Shown in pieces: positions 8,493 through 17,510 of a stretch of DNA of 64,000 bases. The notes beneath the pieces are model-generated. The model saw only the letters and a program-made list of their open reading frames with translations, was not told the DNA's origin and ran no database searches. Position 1 is the stretch's first letter, and every line of letters begins with the position of its first letter. The stretch comes from Kuafuiihalomonas sp050331295 (GTDB taxonomy: Bacteria > Myxococcota > Kuafuiibacteriia > Kuafuiibacteriales > Kuafuiibacteriaceae), in contig JBHJGZ010000004.1 of NCBI GenBank assembly GCA_050331295.1, forward strand, positions 556,639-620,638, read 5' to 3'. The position numbers and the translations under genes were made by a program.

Positions 8493-9890
8493 TCAGCGAC
8501 CGGACCGAGGTCCCCGTCTCGGACCAGCCTTGCGTCGTGACCACGGAGGCGCCGATCGCGGTGACGCCTTGCCGTGAGATCCTGAAGGCGCCGGACGCGA
8601 ACGTGGGCCTCCGCGGGGTGTCGACCTCGGACCGGCCCTTGGAACCGCGGAGCGCTCAGATGTCTGAGACCTCGGATTGGTCGAACGATTGGATTGTACC
8701 GGATGCCCAAGTTCGTTCGCGGCTGCGGAACGCCCCTCGTGTCTTCGACGGGGTTTCGGCGGCGTCGCGCGGGGGACGTCTTCCGAAACCCTGTTTCCGG
8801 TGCGGGTGCGTTCCGAGCGCCAGACCCGGGTATCCGGATATCCGGCCGCGCGGCGGACCGGAACCCCGTCCGGTCGAACCTCGATGCGAGGCTCTGGCTT
8901 GGGGCGAAGACCGAGGCGCTCGTCTTCGACCGGCGCGTGGTCCGGACGTTGAGCTTTTCCTTTCGGAGCAATGCGTCGACGCGGCGACAAGTTCCGGCCT
9001 TGGGTTTCGGAGCCGTGCTGGGTGGCGACGCTGCTCGTTTTCGGAGACCCGGGACGTCGATGCGGCTGTCCCGGAAAAGGACCTCGCCCCCGCTGCGTGG
9101 CGCCGAGCCGGGCTGTTCCGACTTCGGCGAATCGGCTCGGGGGCGACCTGGGGGACAGCTGCGCCGTACGATACAGCGCCTCCAATTCGACGACACTCAA
9201 GTATCGGTACTGGCCAGGACGAAGATCCCCCAATTCCAGCGTCCCGAACTCCAATCTTATGACCCGTCTCGCGGGATGACCCACCGCCTCACACATCCGA
9301 CGCACCAATCGGTTTCGGCCTTCGGACACCACGAACTCTAGCCATGAAGTCCGCGGCGTCCGCTCCAGCACCTCGACGATCGCCGGTCGGGTCGGACCGT
9401 CTTCCAGCGTGATCCCATCTCTAAGGCGGTCCAAAGCGCGGTCCCCGACCTGCCCCGTCACTTTGACGCGATAGCCCTTGGACACATGAAAACGTGGATG
9501 GAGCAGGCGGTGAATCAAGCTCCCGTCCGTGGTCATGAGAAGAAGCCCTTCGGTGTGGTAGTCGAGTCGGCCTACGGGCACGAAGTGATAGGGTTCATCG
9601 GCGACCAGCTGTCCTACCGTCGCGCGATTTTGAGGATCGTCGAGGGTCGTGAGCACCGAGTACGGTTTGTGGAGCATGATGGTGGCGGCGGGTTGGGGAC
9701 GGCCAACCGGCTCTCCGTCCAGCTCGACCAGGTCGATTTCGGGGTCGACCTTGACGCCCTGGGCATCGACCACCTCCCCGTTCACCGACACGCGCCCTTC
9801 GGCGATGGCCGCCTCGGCCCGTCGACGGGAGAGGACGCCCGCCCTGGACAGGTGCACCTGAAGTCGGATCGACGGCACAGCAGACCCCAT
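8493..9890 (-). CDS. RsuA/RluB-family rRNA pseudouridine synthase with long basic tail
   Basis: Residues 1-60 form an S4 RNA-binding domain (LSRAGVLSRRRAEAAI). Residues about 65-240 are the catalytic domain, with VGRLDYHTEGLLL carrying the catalytic Asp and the EGRNRLVRRMCEAVGHP block typical of RluB, which modifies 23S rRNA. The last 220 residues are extremely rich in Arg, Pro, Ser and Gly and look disordered; they probably bind RNA. The enzyme core is normal length, so the tail is an addition. The start ATG at 9890 overlaps the scpB stop as TGATG, which implies coupling. scpB followed by an RluB-type gene is a very common bacterial arrangement. Confidence 0.93.
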   Translation of the reverse strand: MGSAVPSIRLQVHLSRAGVLSRRRAEAAIAEGRVSVNGEVVDAQGVKVDPEIDLVELDGEPVGRPQPAATIMLHKPYSVLTTLDDPQNRATVGQLVADEPYHFVPVGRLDYHTEGLLLMTTDGSLIHRLLHPRFHVSKGYRVKVTGQVGDRALDRLRDGITLEDGPTRPAIVEVLERTPRTSWLEFVVSEGRNRLVRRMCEAVGHPARRVIRLEFGTLELGDLRPGQYRYLSVVELEALYRTAQLSPRSPPSRFAEVGTARLGATQRGRGPFPGQPHRRPGSPKTSSVATQHGSETQGRNLSPRRRIAPKGKAQRPDHAPVEDERLGLRPKPEPRIEVRPDGVPVRRAAGYPDTRVWRSERTRTGNRVSEDVPRATPPKPRRRHEGRSAAANELGHPVQSNRSTNPRSQTSERSAVPRAGPRSTPRGGPRSRPAPSGSHGKASPRSAPPWSRRKAGPRRGPRSGR

Positions 9891-10666
9891 CAGCTCGGTT
9901 CGGTCGTCGAGGCGCCGGGCCTGGTGGATTCGGTGGGGTCCTGCCTCCGGTCGCTGGCCATACCTACCTTCTCGGCGGTGTGGAGGGCGTGATCCAGGGC
10001 GTCGAGGTCCGCGTCGACCTGGTCTTGCTCCACCAAGAAGCTGGCCGCCTCGGCCAGGTCACGCAACGACGTCGGAGGCGAGTCCAAATCGTCCACCTGC
10101 TGCTGATGGGCCTCGTCGAGCTCATGGTATTCGCGAAGGCTCGGAAGCTCCGACAGCGCCTTGAGGCCGAAGAACTCCAGGAAGTAGGGTGTCGTGCCGT
10201 AGAGAATCGGACGCCCGACCTCCTCTTTCTTTCCGACGATTCTGACCAGATCTCGATCCAGGAGACCTCGGATGGCCGCACCCGCGTCGACCCCACGGAT
10301 CGCCTCGATCTCGGGTTTGGTGCAGGGCTGGCGATAGGCGATGATGGACAGCGTCTCGAGGGAAGGTTTTGTGAGTCGCTGCGGTTTTGCGGCCAAGAAT
10401 CGACGAACGAAGTCCGCGTTTTCGGGAGCGGTCCGGAATTGGAGAGCGCCGGCCACCTCATCGATGCGAATCCCGCGGGCCCAGCTGCGGTCGGGGTCCG
10501 CGTAGGACCGAACCAGACTTCGAATGGCTGCCTTCACGTCGCCGTCTTCCGTCTCGGCGTCTTCGATACGAACCACTTCGACGATCCGCGCCACCGGAAT
10601 CGGGTCCGGAGAGATCAGCAGGATCGATTCGATGATGGCGTGAAGCCGCTCTTCGGGTAGGCCCAT
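9890..10666 (-). CDS. scpB: Segregation and condensation protein B
   Basis: The 258-residue protein has the tandem winged-helix domains of ScpB: LHAIIESILLISPDPI at the N-terminus, PQRLTKPSLETLSIIAYRQP in the middle and IVGKKEEVGRPILYGTTPYFLEFFGL at the second domain. ScpB works with ScpA and SMC as the bacterial condensin that compacts and segregates chromosomes. About 70 acidic residues with a D-rich, low-complexity end follow the core. Its partner gene scpA is not adjacent here but about 6 kb away. Start ATG 10666; the gene is divergent from lhr. Confidence 0.95.
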   Translation of the reverse strand: MGLPEERLHAIIESILLISPDPIPVARIVEVVRIEDAETEDGDVKAAIRSLVRSYADPDRSWARGIRIDEVAGALQFRTAPENADFVRRFLAAKPQRLTKPSLETLSIIAYRQPCTKPEIEAIRGVDAGAAIRGLLDRDLVRIVGKKEEVGRPILYGTTPYFLEFFGLKALSELPSLREYHELDEAHQQQVDDLDSPPTSLRDLAEAASFLVEQDQVDADLDALDHALHTAEKVGMASDRRQDPTESTRPGASTTEPS

Positions 10667-10775
10667 CGGAGCCGGATCGACTACGGTTCAAATGCTTTGC
10701 GGTCAACCAAAGCCGTAAGGTCCGGATTTCTGCGTAGTGCTTTGCGGGCTCTGCGCGAGCACCTATAGCCGACCG
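10667..10775. promoter_or_regulatory. Divergent intergenic region, scpB / lhr
   Basis: A 109-base gap lies between divergent genes, so promoters for both directions are expected here. I cannot pick a convincing -35/-10 pair by eye. Confidence 0.3.
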
Positions 10776-13700
10776 GTGGCGTTGTCCGCTTTTCATCCGC
10801 CGGTTCGAACCTGGTTCGAGGAAGCCTTCCCAGCTCCCACCCCGGCCCAGACCCAAGGCTGGGCCGAGATCGCCCGAGGTTGCCACACGTTGCTATTGGC
10901 ACCGACCGGGTCGGGAAAGACGCTCGCCGCCTTCCTCATCGCCCTCGACCGGCTGATGTTCGAGGCGGTCCCGCCAGACCGACAACGCTGCCGTATCCTC
11001 TATATTTCGCCACTGAAAGCCCTGGGCGTGGACGTGGAACGAAATCTCCGGGCCCCCATCGCCGGCATCAAGACCGTCGCTGAGCGGCTTGGCCATCCAG
11101 TTCACGTTCCCACCGTAGGTCTTCGTTCGGGCGATACGCCATCGGCCGAGCGAAGCCGAATACAGCGATACCCCCCAGACATCCTGATCACGACGCCCGA
11201 GTCTCTCTACCTCATGCTAACCTCTCGTGCCCGCAGCGTTCTCGAGTCGGTCGACACCGTCATCGTAGACGAAATCCACTCCATGGTAGCCACCAAGAGA
11301 GGTGCCCACCTTTTCGTCTCATTGGAACGATTCGAGGCGCTGCGGCAACGAGAGAGAGGGCTGAAGAAGGCCGCGCAGCGGATAGGCCTATCTGCAACCC
11401 AGCGACCGCTCGAAGAAGTCGCTCGCTTGCTGGGAGGCTTCGAACTGGACGACGGCCGTCCTCAGGCCCGGAGCGTCGCCATCGTGGATGCCGGACGCAA
11501 GAAGGCATTCGATTTGAGCATCGAGGTCCCCGTTGAAGACATGACTCGGCTGGATGAACCAGATCTGCTTCCTTCCGGACCGGCCGCTCAGGGGCCAGTA
11601 CGCCCTTCGATCTGGCCGTCGATCCATCCGCGGTTGGTGGAGCTCATCCGGGCTCACCGGTCCACCATGATTTTCGTCAACAGCCGCCGGCTCGCGGAGC
11701 GGCTTTCTGGAGCGCTGAACGAAGAAGCGGGCGAAGAACTCACGCAAGCACATCATGGTAGCCTGGCCAAAGAGACCCGGAGCGCGGTAGAAGATCGTTT
11801 GAAGCGAGGGACGCTTCGCTGCATCGTAGCGACGTCGTCTCTCGAACTGGGCGTCGACATGGGGGCCGTCGACTTGGTGGTCCAAGTCGAAGCCCCCCCT
11901 TCGGTCGCGTCGGGCATGCAGCGGGTCGGTCGAGCCGGACATCGAGCTGGCTCCGTGTCGAAAGGGATCGTCTTTCCAAAATACCGGGGGGACCTTCTGG
12001 CATGCGCGGCCGTGGCCGAACGGATGAAGGACTCACAGGTCGAAGAGACCTATTACCCGCGGAATCCCCTCGATGTCCTGGCCCAACAGCTGGTTGCCAT
12101 GGTGGCCACCGAGTCGATGAGCGCCGACGACGCATTCGAATTGGTCCGTCGGTCCGCTCCGTTCGTCGAGCTTTCGCGCCCCAGCTTCGACTCGGTGCTC
12201 GACATGCTTTCCGGACGTTACCCTTCCGACGACTTCGCCGACCTCAAGCCGAGGATCACCTGGGATCGCATTCAGGGGACGCTGGAGGCCCGAAAGGGAG
12301 CGCAGCGGATAGCCGTCGCCAACGCGGGCACGATTCCCGATCGAGGCCTATACGGGGTGTTCTTGGCAGGCGGCGGGGAAGGACCGACATCGAAACGCGT
12401 AGGAGAACTCGACGAAGAGATGGTCTTCGAGTCGCGTCCCGGAGACGTTTTCCTTCTCGGGGCCACGTCCTGGCGCATCGAAGACATTACCCACGACCGG
12501 GTCTTGGTCACCCCGGCTCCGGGGGAGCCTGGTCGAATGCCCTATTGGCATGGCGACCGGCCGGGTCGGCCGGCGGAGCTCGGCGAAGCCATCGGGTCTT
12601 TGACCCGGAGTCTTCTTCGAAGCCGATCGGGATCGGCCGAACGGCGTCTGACCGAGTCGGCGGGTTTGGACCGGAAAGCGGCGAAGAACCTCCTTCGGTA
12701 TCTCGAAGACCAACGCGAAGCGACGGGTGAGCTGCCCACCGACCGGACCTTGGTTTTGGAACGCTTCACCGATGAGATCGGTGACTGGAGAGTTTGCTTG
12801 CTTTCGCCGTTCGGTTCGCGCGTTCACGCAGCGTGGGCCACGGCCGTAACCCGCCGGCTCCATCTCGGCTCCGACGCTGAAGTCGACGTGGTGTGGTCCG
12901 ATGATGGTATCGTGTTCCGCCTCCCGGAAGCGGATACTCCGCCGGAACCCGGCTTGTTCATCCCCTCTCCGCCCGAAGTAGAGGAGCTGATCGTCGCAGA
13001 GCTCGGAGGCACGTCCCTCTTCGCAGCGCGTTTCCGAGAGAACGCGGGCCGCGCCCTTCTGCTTCCCAAGCGTTCTCCTGGGCGCAGGAATCCGTTGTGG
13101 GCTCAGCGGCGCAAGGCCTCGAGCCTTCTTTCGGTCGCAGCGCGTTTCGACGGATTCCCCGTGATCCTCGAAACCTACCGCGAATGCTTGAGCGACGTCT
13201 TCGACCTGCCGGCCTTGAAAGACATCCTGCGCCGGATCGAGAACCGCAATCTAAGAGTTCATTGCGTGGACAGCCGCGTTCCTTCTCCGTTCGCGTCATC
13301 TCTTCTCTTCTCCTACGTCGCCAACTTCATGTACGAGGGGGACGCGCCGCTGGCAGAGCGTCGCGCCCAGATCCTGAGCATCGACCATTCGCAGCTCCGA
13401 GAGCTGCTGGGCGAAGCAGAGCTTCGAGAGCTTCTGGACCTCGAGAGCATCGAGGCCCACGAGTGCCGCCTACAGGGTCTCTTGCCTGAACAACGATTCC
13501 GCCATCCAGACGAGGTTCACGACCGCCTCTTGGCCCTCGGGGACCTTTCGGAATCGGAGCTGCGCGCTCGCTCGGAAGCGGAGGACGTCCTCGCTGGATG
13601 GCTGCATGACCTGGAGACTCAGCGAAGGGTGATCTCGGTCTCGATAGGGGGCGAACTGCGATACATCGCGGCCGAGAACGCCAGCCGCTATCGGGATGCC

Positions 13701-15242
13701 CTCGGCGTCGTTCTCCCGGGAGGACTACCGGACGCATTCTTGGACGCGAAGGAGGACCCCATGGGGGACCTGGTCGCGCGGTTTGCTCGAGTCCGCGGCC
13801 CATTCAAAGCGGCGGCCCTGACCGAACGCTACGGATTGCCGCTCCAGCAAGGACTGAGGGTCTTGAAGCGGCTCGTCGCCGAGGGTCGTCTCAGCCAAGG
13901 AAAGTTTCTTCCTGGCGGCGTCGGCTCGGAATGGTGTGATGTCGAGAGTCTTCGAGCCATCAAGCGTCGGGCGCTCGCCAAGCTTCGCAAGGAGGTCGAG
14001 CCGGTCGACCCGGCCGCGCTCGGCTTGTTTCTTCCGGCATGGCACGGCCTCGACCGGCCAGGGCGAGGCTTGGATGCGGTTCTGTCCGCGGTGGAACAAC
14101 TGCAGGGCGCTCCGCTGTCGGCCGCCGCGCTGGAAACCGAGGTTCTTCCGGCCCGCGTCGAGGACTATAGCCCACGAGATCTGGACGAACTCTGCTCGGC
14201 CGGCGAGATCATCTGGCGCGGCCTGCAGCCTCTGGGATCCGCCGACGGCCGAATCTCGCTGTTTCTCGCCGACCACTATCCGCGCCTGGCACCAACCGCC
14301 GAACCGGCCGAAGGCGATCTCGTGGAACGCGTGCGCCACCTGCTTCGGAACCGGGGCGCCCAATTCTTCTCGGATCTGGCCCGTGAGACCGGCGCCTTTC
14401 CCCAGGATCTCGTGGATGCGCTGTGGGCGCTGGTTTGGTCGGGCGAAGTCACGAATGACACGATGGCACCTCTTCGATCGTTGCTCACTCCGGCCAAGAG
14501 TCGTTCGGGTCGCACCTCGCACCGGCACGGCGCACGGACGGGCAGAGGCTTCCGAAGCCGCCGCTTGGGTCCCGCTGGCTCGGAGGGGAGATGGACTTTG
14601 ACGCCCCCGCTCGCCCCTCATCTCTCCCTCACCGAGCGTCGCACGGCATGGACCCAGCAGCTGCTCGAGCGCCATGGCGTCCTCACTCGCGAGGCGGTTG
14701 GCTCCGAGCAAATCCCGGGGGGCTTTTCTTCGGTCTACCCGGTGCTCAAAGCGATGGAAGAATCGGGGCGGGTCCGTCGGGGCTATTTCATCGCCGGCCT
14801 GGGAGCCACGCAATTCGCCTTGCCAGGCGCAGACGACCGCCTTCGGAAGCCCGAGACGACCCAGCTAGACCAGGCCCTGGTGATGGCCGCGACGGATCCC
14901 GCCAATCCATTCGGCGCGGCGGTGCCTTGGCCCGAGAAGGAAGGTGCGCGTCCCCAGCGGACTGGGGGTGCGCTCGTCGTGTTGTGGCAAGGCCGTCTGG
15001 TCGGGTATGTCGGACGCACCGAGCGAAACGTGCTCAGCTTTCTCCCGCCGCATGATCCTGAGCGTGTCCATGCCGCGTCCGCATTGGCAAAGGCCCTTGC
15101 CGACTTGGCGCACCAAGGAGGTCGGCGTGCGTTGTTGGTATCCAAGATCGATGGTCAAGCCACCGATGCATCCGAGCTTGCCCCCTTCCTCGAATCGGCC
15201 GGATTCGGTGCGTCGGCCCGCGGATTCCTGAAGCGTCGTTAG
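10776..15242 (+). CDS. lhr: Lhr-family ATP-dependent DNA helicase (large, full-length type)
   Basis: This protein of about 1,488 residues is a superfamily 2 helicase. It has motif I APTGSGKTLAAF near residue 45, the DEIH box (VIVDEIHSM) near 165, SAT (GLSATQRP) and motif VI QRVGRAGHR near 390. Length matches full Lhr proteins, with the Lhr-Core (two RecA domains, winged helix, Lhr-specific domain) in the first 850 residues and a long C-terminal domain. Lhr proteins translocate on single-stranded DNA and act in repair. I chose GTG 10776 because homology starts at once (FHPPVRTWFEEAF); the frame opens 39 bases earlier at another GTG. A Nei-family glycosylase follows 17 bases later, so a repair operon is likely. 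Confidence 0.93.
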   Translation: MALSAFHPPVRTWFEEAFPAPTPAQTQGWAEIARGCHTLLLAPTGSGKTLAAFLIALDRLMFEAVPPDRQRCRILYISPLKALGVDVERNLRAPIAGIKTVAERLGHPVHVPTVGLRSGDTPSAERSRIQRYPPDILITTPESLYLMLTSRARSVLESVDTVIVDEIHSMVATKRGAHLFVSLERFEALRQRERGLKKAAQRIGLSATQRPLEEVARLLGGFELDDGRPQARSVAIVDAGRKKAFDLSIEVPVEDMTRLDEPDLLPSGPAAQGPVRPSIWPSIHPRLVELIRAHRSTMIFVNSRRLAERLSGALNEEAGEELTQAHHGSLAKETRSAVEDRLKRGTLRCIVATSSLELGVDMGAVDLVVQVEAPPSVASGMQRVGRAGHRAGSVSKGIVFPKYRGDLLACAAVAERMKDSQVEETYYPRNPLDVLAQQLVAMVATESMSADDAFELVRRSAPFVELSRPSFDSVLDMLSGRYPSDDFADLKPRITWDRIQGTLEARKGAQRIAVANAGTIPDRGLYGVFLAGGGEGPTSKRVGELDEEMVFESRPGDVFLLGATSWRIEDITHDRVLVTPAPGEPGRMPYWHGDRPGRPAELGEAIGSLTRSLLRSRSGSAERRLTESAGLDRKAAKNLLRYLEDQREATGELPTDRTLVLERFTDEIGDWRVCLLSPFGSRVHAAWATAVTRRLHLGSDAEVDVVWSDDGIVFRLPEADTPPEPGLFIPSPPEVEELIVAELGGTSLFAARFRENAGRALLLPKRSPGRRNPLWAQRRKASSLLSVAARFDGFPVILETYRECLSDVFDLPALKDILRRIENRNLRVHCVDSRVPSPFASSLLFSYVANFMYEGDAPLAERRAQILSIDHSQLRELLGEAELRELLDLESIEAHECRLQGLLPEQRFRHPDEVHDRLLALGDLSESELRARSEAEDVLAGWLHDLETQRRVISVSIGGELRYIAAENASRYRDALGVVLPGGLPDAFLDAKEDPMGDLVARFARVRGPFKAAALTERYGLPLQQGLRVLKRLVAEGRLSQGKFLPGGVGSEWCDVESLRAIKRRALAKLRKEVEPVDPAALGLFLPAWHGLDRPGRGLDAVLSAVEQLQGAPLSAAALETEVLPARVEDYSPRDLDELCSAGEIIWRGLQPLGSADGRISLFLADHYPRLAPTAEPAEGDLVERVRHLLRNRGAQFFSDLARETGAFPQDLVDALWALVWSGEVTNDTMAPLRSLLTPAKSRSGRTSHRHGARTGRGFRSRRLGPAGSEGRWTLTPPLAPHLSLTERRTAWTQQLLERHGVLTREAVGSEQIPGGFSSVYPVLKAMEESGRVRRGYFIAGLGATQFALPGADDRLRKPETTQLDQALVMAATDPANPFGAAVPWPEKEGARPQRTGGALVVLWQGRLVGYVGRTERNVLSFLPPHDPERVHAASALAKALADLAHQGGRRALLVSKIDGQATDASELAPFLESAGFGASARGFLKRR

Positions 15243-15259
15243 GCGGCTGGAGGTCGAGG

Positions 15260-16048
15260 ATGCCCGAAGGCGATACGATCTGGCGAACCGCGCGGACCCT
15301 CCGCACCGCGCTGCGAGGACGCACCGTGCACGACGTGAAGACCGAGATGGCGGGCCTCGAAGAGGCGGGTCTGCAGGGACTGCATGTGCGAGACGTCGAG
15401 TCGCGCGGAAAGAATCTCCTGCTTTGGTTTTCGGACCGCCGTGCGCTGTACACCCACATGCGCATGACCGGTTCGTGGCACGTTTACCGTTGCGGGGAGC
15501 CGTGGCGCCGACCGCTTCGTCAGGCCAATGTTGCCATCACGACGGACCAGCATGTGGCGGTCTGTTTCAATGCACCGGTCGTGCAGCTGCTGACCGAGCT
15601 CGGTGTCAAACGCCATCGAACGCTTTCGCGTCTCGGGCCGGATCTGTTGTCCGAGCTTCCAGATTTTGAAGACATGACCCGCCGCTCGCGCCGCCGCGAC
15701 GCACAAGCGGTCGGTGAAGTCTTGATGTGCCAGGACGTCGCTTGCGGGATCGGCAACGTCTACAAGTCCGAGACCTTGTTCTTGGAAGGTGTGAGCCCGT
15801 TCGTGAAGATTCGGGACCTTTCGCCGGAGCGTCTTCGTGCCACGCTAGAACGGGCCCGAGCATTGATGCTCCAAAACCTCACTGGCTACCCGCGAACCAC
15901 TCGATTTCCGTCACGAGGGTCCCGCTACTGGGTCTACGGACGGCGAGGAGAGCTCTGCCACCGGTGTAGCGACGAGGTTCGGATGTCGCGTCAGGGAGAG
16001 TCGGGGCGCTCGACGTATTGGTGCCCGCAATGTCAGCCGCCCGCGTAG
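15260..16048 (+). CDS. nei: Fpg/Nei-family DNA glycosylase (endonuclease VIII-like)
   Basis: The 262-residue protein begins MPEGDTI, giving the catalytic Pro2 and Glu3 of the family; PEGD favours the Nei (endonuclease VIII) branch over MutM. The H2TH region (CQDVACGIGNVYKSETLF) lies near residues 155-175 and a C-terminal zinc finger with CHRC and CPQC is at about 231-260. It removes oxidised pyrimidines and cleaves the abasic site. It follows lhr by 17 bases on the same strand. Its 3' end overlaps the convergent scpA gene by 16 bases. Confidence 0.92.
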   Translation: MPEGDTIWRTARTLRTALRGRTVHDVKTEMAGLEEAGLQGLHVRDVESRGKNLLLWFSDRRALYTHMRMTGSWHVYRCGEPWRRPLRQANVAITTDQHVAVCFNAPVVQLLTELGVKRHRTLSRLGPDLLSELPDFEDMTRRSRRRDAQAVGEVLMCQDVACGIGNVYKSETLFLEGVSPFVKIRDLSPERLRATLERARALMLQNLTGYPRTTRFPSRGSRYWVYGRRGELCHRCSDEVRMSRQGESGRSTYWCPQCQPPA

Positions 16049-17049
16049 TCGTCGACCCAATCACCCTCGAACGAAGCGTCCGTCAAATGCACCTCCACTC
16101 GGGGGAGATCTTCTTCGGGCGTCGCCTCTTCCTCATCGCTCCCCGGGATGAAGAGCTTCACCAGTCCCGCCTTGGTCATCTCGAGAACCGCTAGAAACGT
16201 CACAATCAACTCGGCCCGTGACGCGATGGGGAGCAGCAGGTCCTGAAGATTGAACTTGTGACCATGGGACCGTCCGAACGAGCTCACGTACTGGATCTTG
16301 TCGGTGATCGAGTAGGTCTCGAACGAGATCTGGTGCGTCGAAGGGGGAGCCTTGTCCAGCATGCTGGCCATGAGCTCCACGAGCCGAAAGATGCTGACGC
16401 TCTTGAGTCCGGGCGCAACCTCCGGGCGGGTTTCTTGTTCGGGTGGAACCCTCGCAAACACATCTCGGCCCAGCTGGAACCGACCATCGAGTTGCGTGGC
16501 TGCCTGCCGATACTTCTGAACTTCGAGGAGACGCCTGACCAACTCGGCCCGCGGGTCCTCCACGCTCTCGTCTTCCGCATCGTCGACCGCCACACCCTCC
16601 CGAGCCGGAAGCAGCATCTTGCTCTTGATGTGGGTGAGCTCCGCCGCCAGAACCAAGAACTCGGACGCTACGTCGACTTGCAGGGATCGAAGGTCCTCCA
16701 GGAAGGAGAGGTACCGCGTGGTAATGAACTTGATCGGAATGTCCCGAACATCCACGTCGTGACGGCGAATGAGGTACAGGAGAAGGTCGAGGGGACCAGC
16801 GAAGTCCGTGAGCTCCACGCGAAACAAAGGTTCACCCGCCGACTCCGAGGGTCGGTAGTCTTTCGGGACCTCGACAGGGCTCCGAACGGGGTCACCCGGG
16901 ACGCGGGGGGAGTCCGACGAAGCGCTCTCGGAGACCAATTCTTCCATTTCTTTCATGGCCGGCTCGGATGGCGTCGGTTCCGAAGGCGTTGCGGCCGCGG
17001 TTCGAGCCGACGACGAATCCACTGGCTCCTTGTCGTTCGCCTGCCCCAA
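16033..17049 (-). CDS. scpA: Segregation and condensation protein A
   Basis: The 338-residue kleisin contains the ScpA N-terminal domain from about residue 78 (FAGPLDLLLYLIRRHDVDVRDIPI) and a C-terminal winged helix (LIVTFLAVLEMTKAGLVKL). It bridges SMC heads together with ScpB. The first 75 residues are low-complexity, acidic and proline-rich, and absent from typical 250-residue ScpA. The start could therefore be internal (a Met near residue 32), but no start lies close to the domain, so the extension may be real. The gene is convergent with nei (16-base overlap) and separate from scpB. Confidence 0.92.
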   Translation of the reverse strand: MGQANDKEPVDSSSARTAAATPSEPTPSEPAMKEMEELVSESASSDSPRVPGDPVRSPVEVPKDYRPSESAGEPLFRVELTDFAGPLDLLLYLIRRHDVDVRDIPIKFITTRYLSFLEDLRSLQVDVASEFLVLAAELTHIKSKMLLPAREGVAVDDAEDESVEDPRAELVRRLLEVQKYRQAATQLDGRFQLGRDVFARVPPEQETRPEVAPGLKSVSIFRLVELMASMLDKAPPSTHQISFETYSITDKIQYVSSFGRSHGHKFNLQDLLLPIASRAELIVTFLAVLEMTKAGLVKLFIPGSDEEEATPEEDLPRVEVHLTDASFEGDWVDDYAGG

Positions 17050-17188
17050 ACGCGTATGCTTGAGGAATCATGGGAAGACCAGCGGTGCAAGCGCGATGGG
17101 GCCCGCTCAGAAATCGCCCTCATCCATAAAGGATAACCCACCATGCCCCCGACTGGGTCTGAACCGCCATTCGTGGCAAACCGGGAGC

Positions 17189-17509
17189 ATGAATGCCGAG
17201 GAAGCTCTCGTCGCCTTGGTCACCGCGCCTGCCGCCTCCGCGACTGACCTCGCGCGCAGCCTCGTGGATCAGCGGGCCGCCGCCTGCGTCAACGTGCTTC
17301 CCGGAGCGGTCAGCGTCTATCGCTGGAATGACGCCATGCACGAGGATCCGGAAGTCTTGCTGGTGGTCAAGACCACGCGGGCCCGGTTTCCGAAGCTCGA
17401 ACGCGCGATTCTGGAGCTCCATCCGTACGACTGTCCCGAAATCCTGGCCCTGCCCGTAGCCGAGGGTCACGCTGCGTACCTCGATTGGCTCGGGCGGGAG
17501 GTCGCGTGA
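17189..17509 (+). CDS. cutA: CutA-family divalent cation tolerance protein
   Basis: The 106-residue product is normal CutA length and shows the family blocks: TAPAASATDLARSLVDQRAAACVNVLPG, VSVYRWNDAMHEDPEVLLVVKTT and HPYDCPEILALPV. CutA is a trimeric PII-like cytoplasmic protein linked to copper/metal tolerance; its exact role is unsettled. I chose the ATG at 17189 because family similarity starts there, and a GGGAG motif lies directly upstream although very close. The next gene begins one base after its stop, so the two are co-transcribed. Confidence 0.92.
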   Translation: MNAEEALVALVTAPAASATDLARSLVDQRAAACVNVLPGAVSVYRWNDAMHEDPEVLLVVKTTRARFPKLERAILELHPYDCPEILALPVAEGHAAYLDWLGREVA

Positions 17510-17510
17510 C

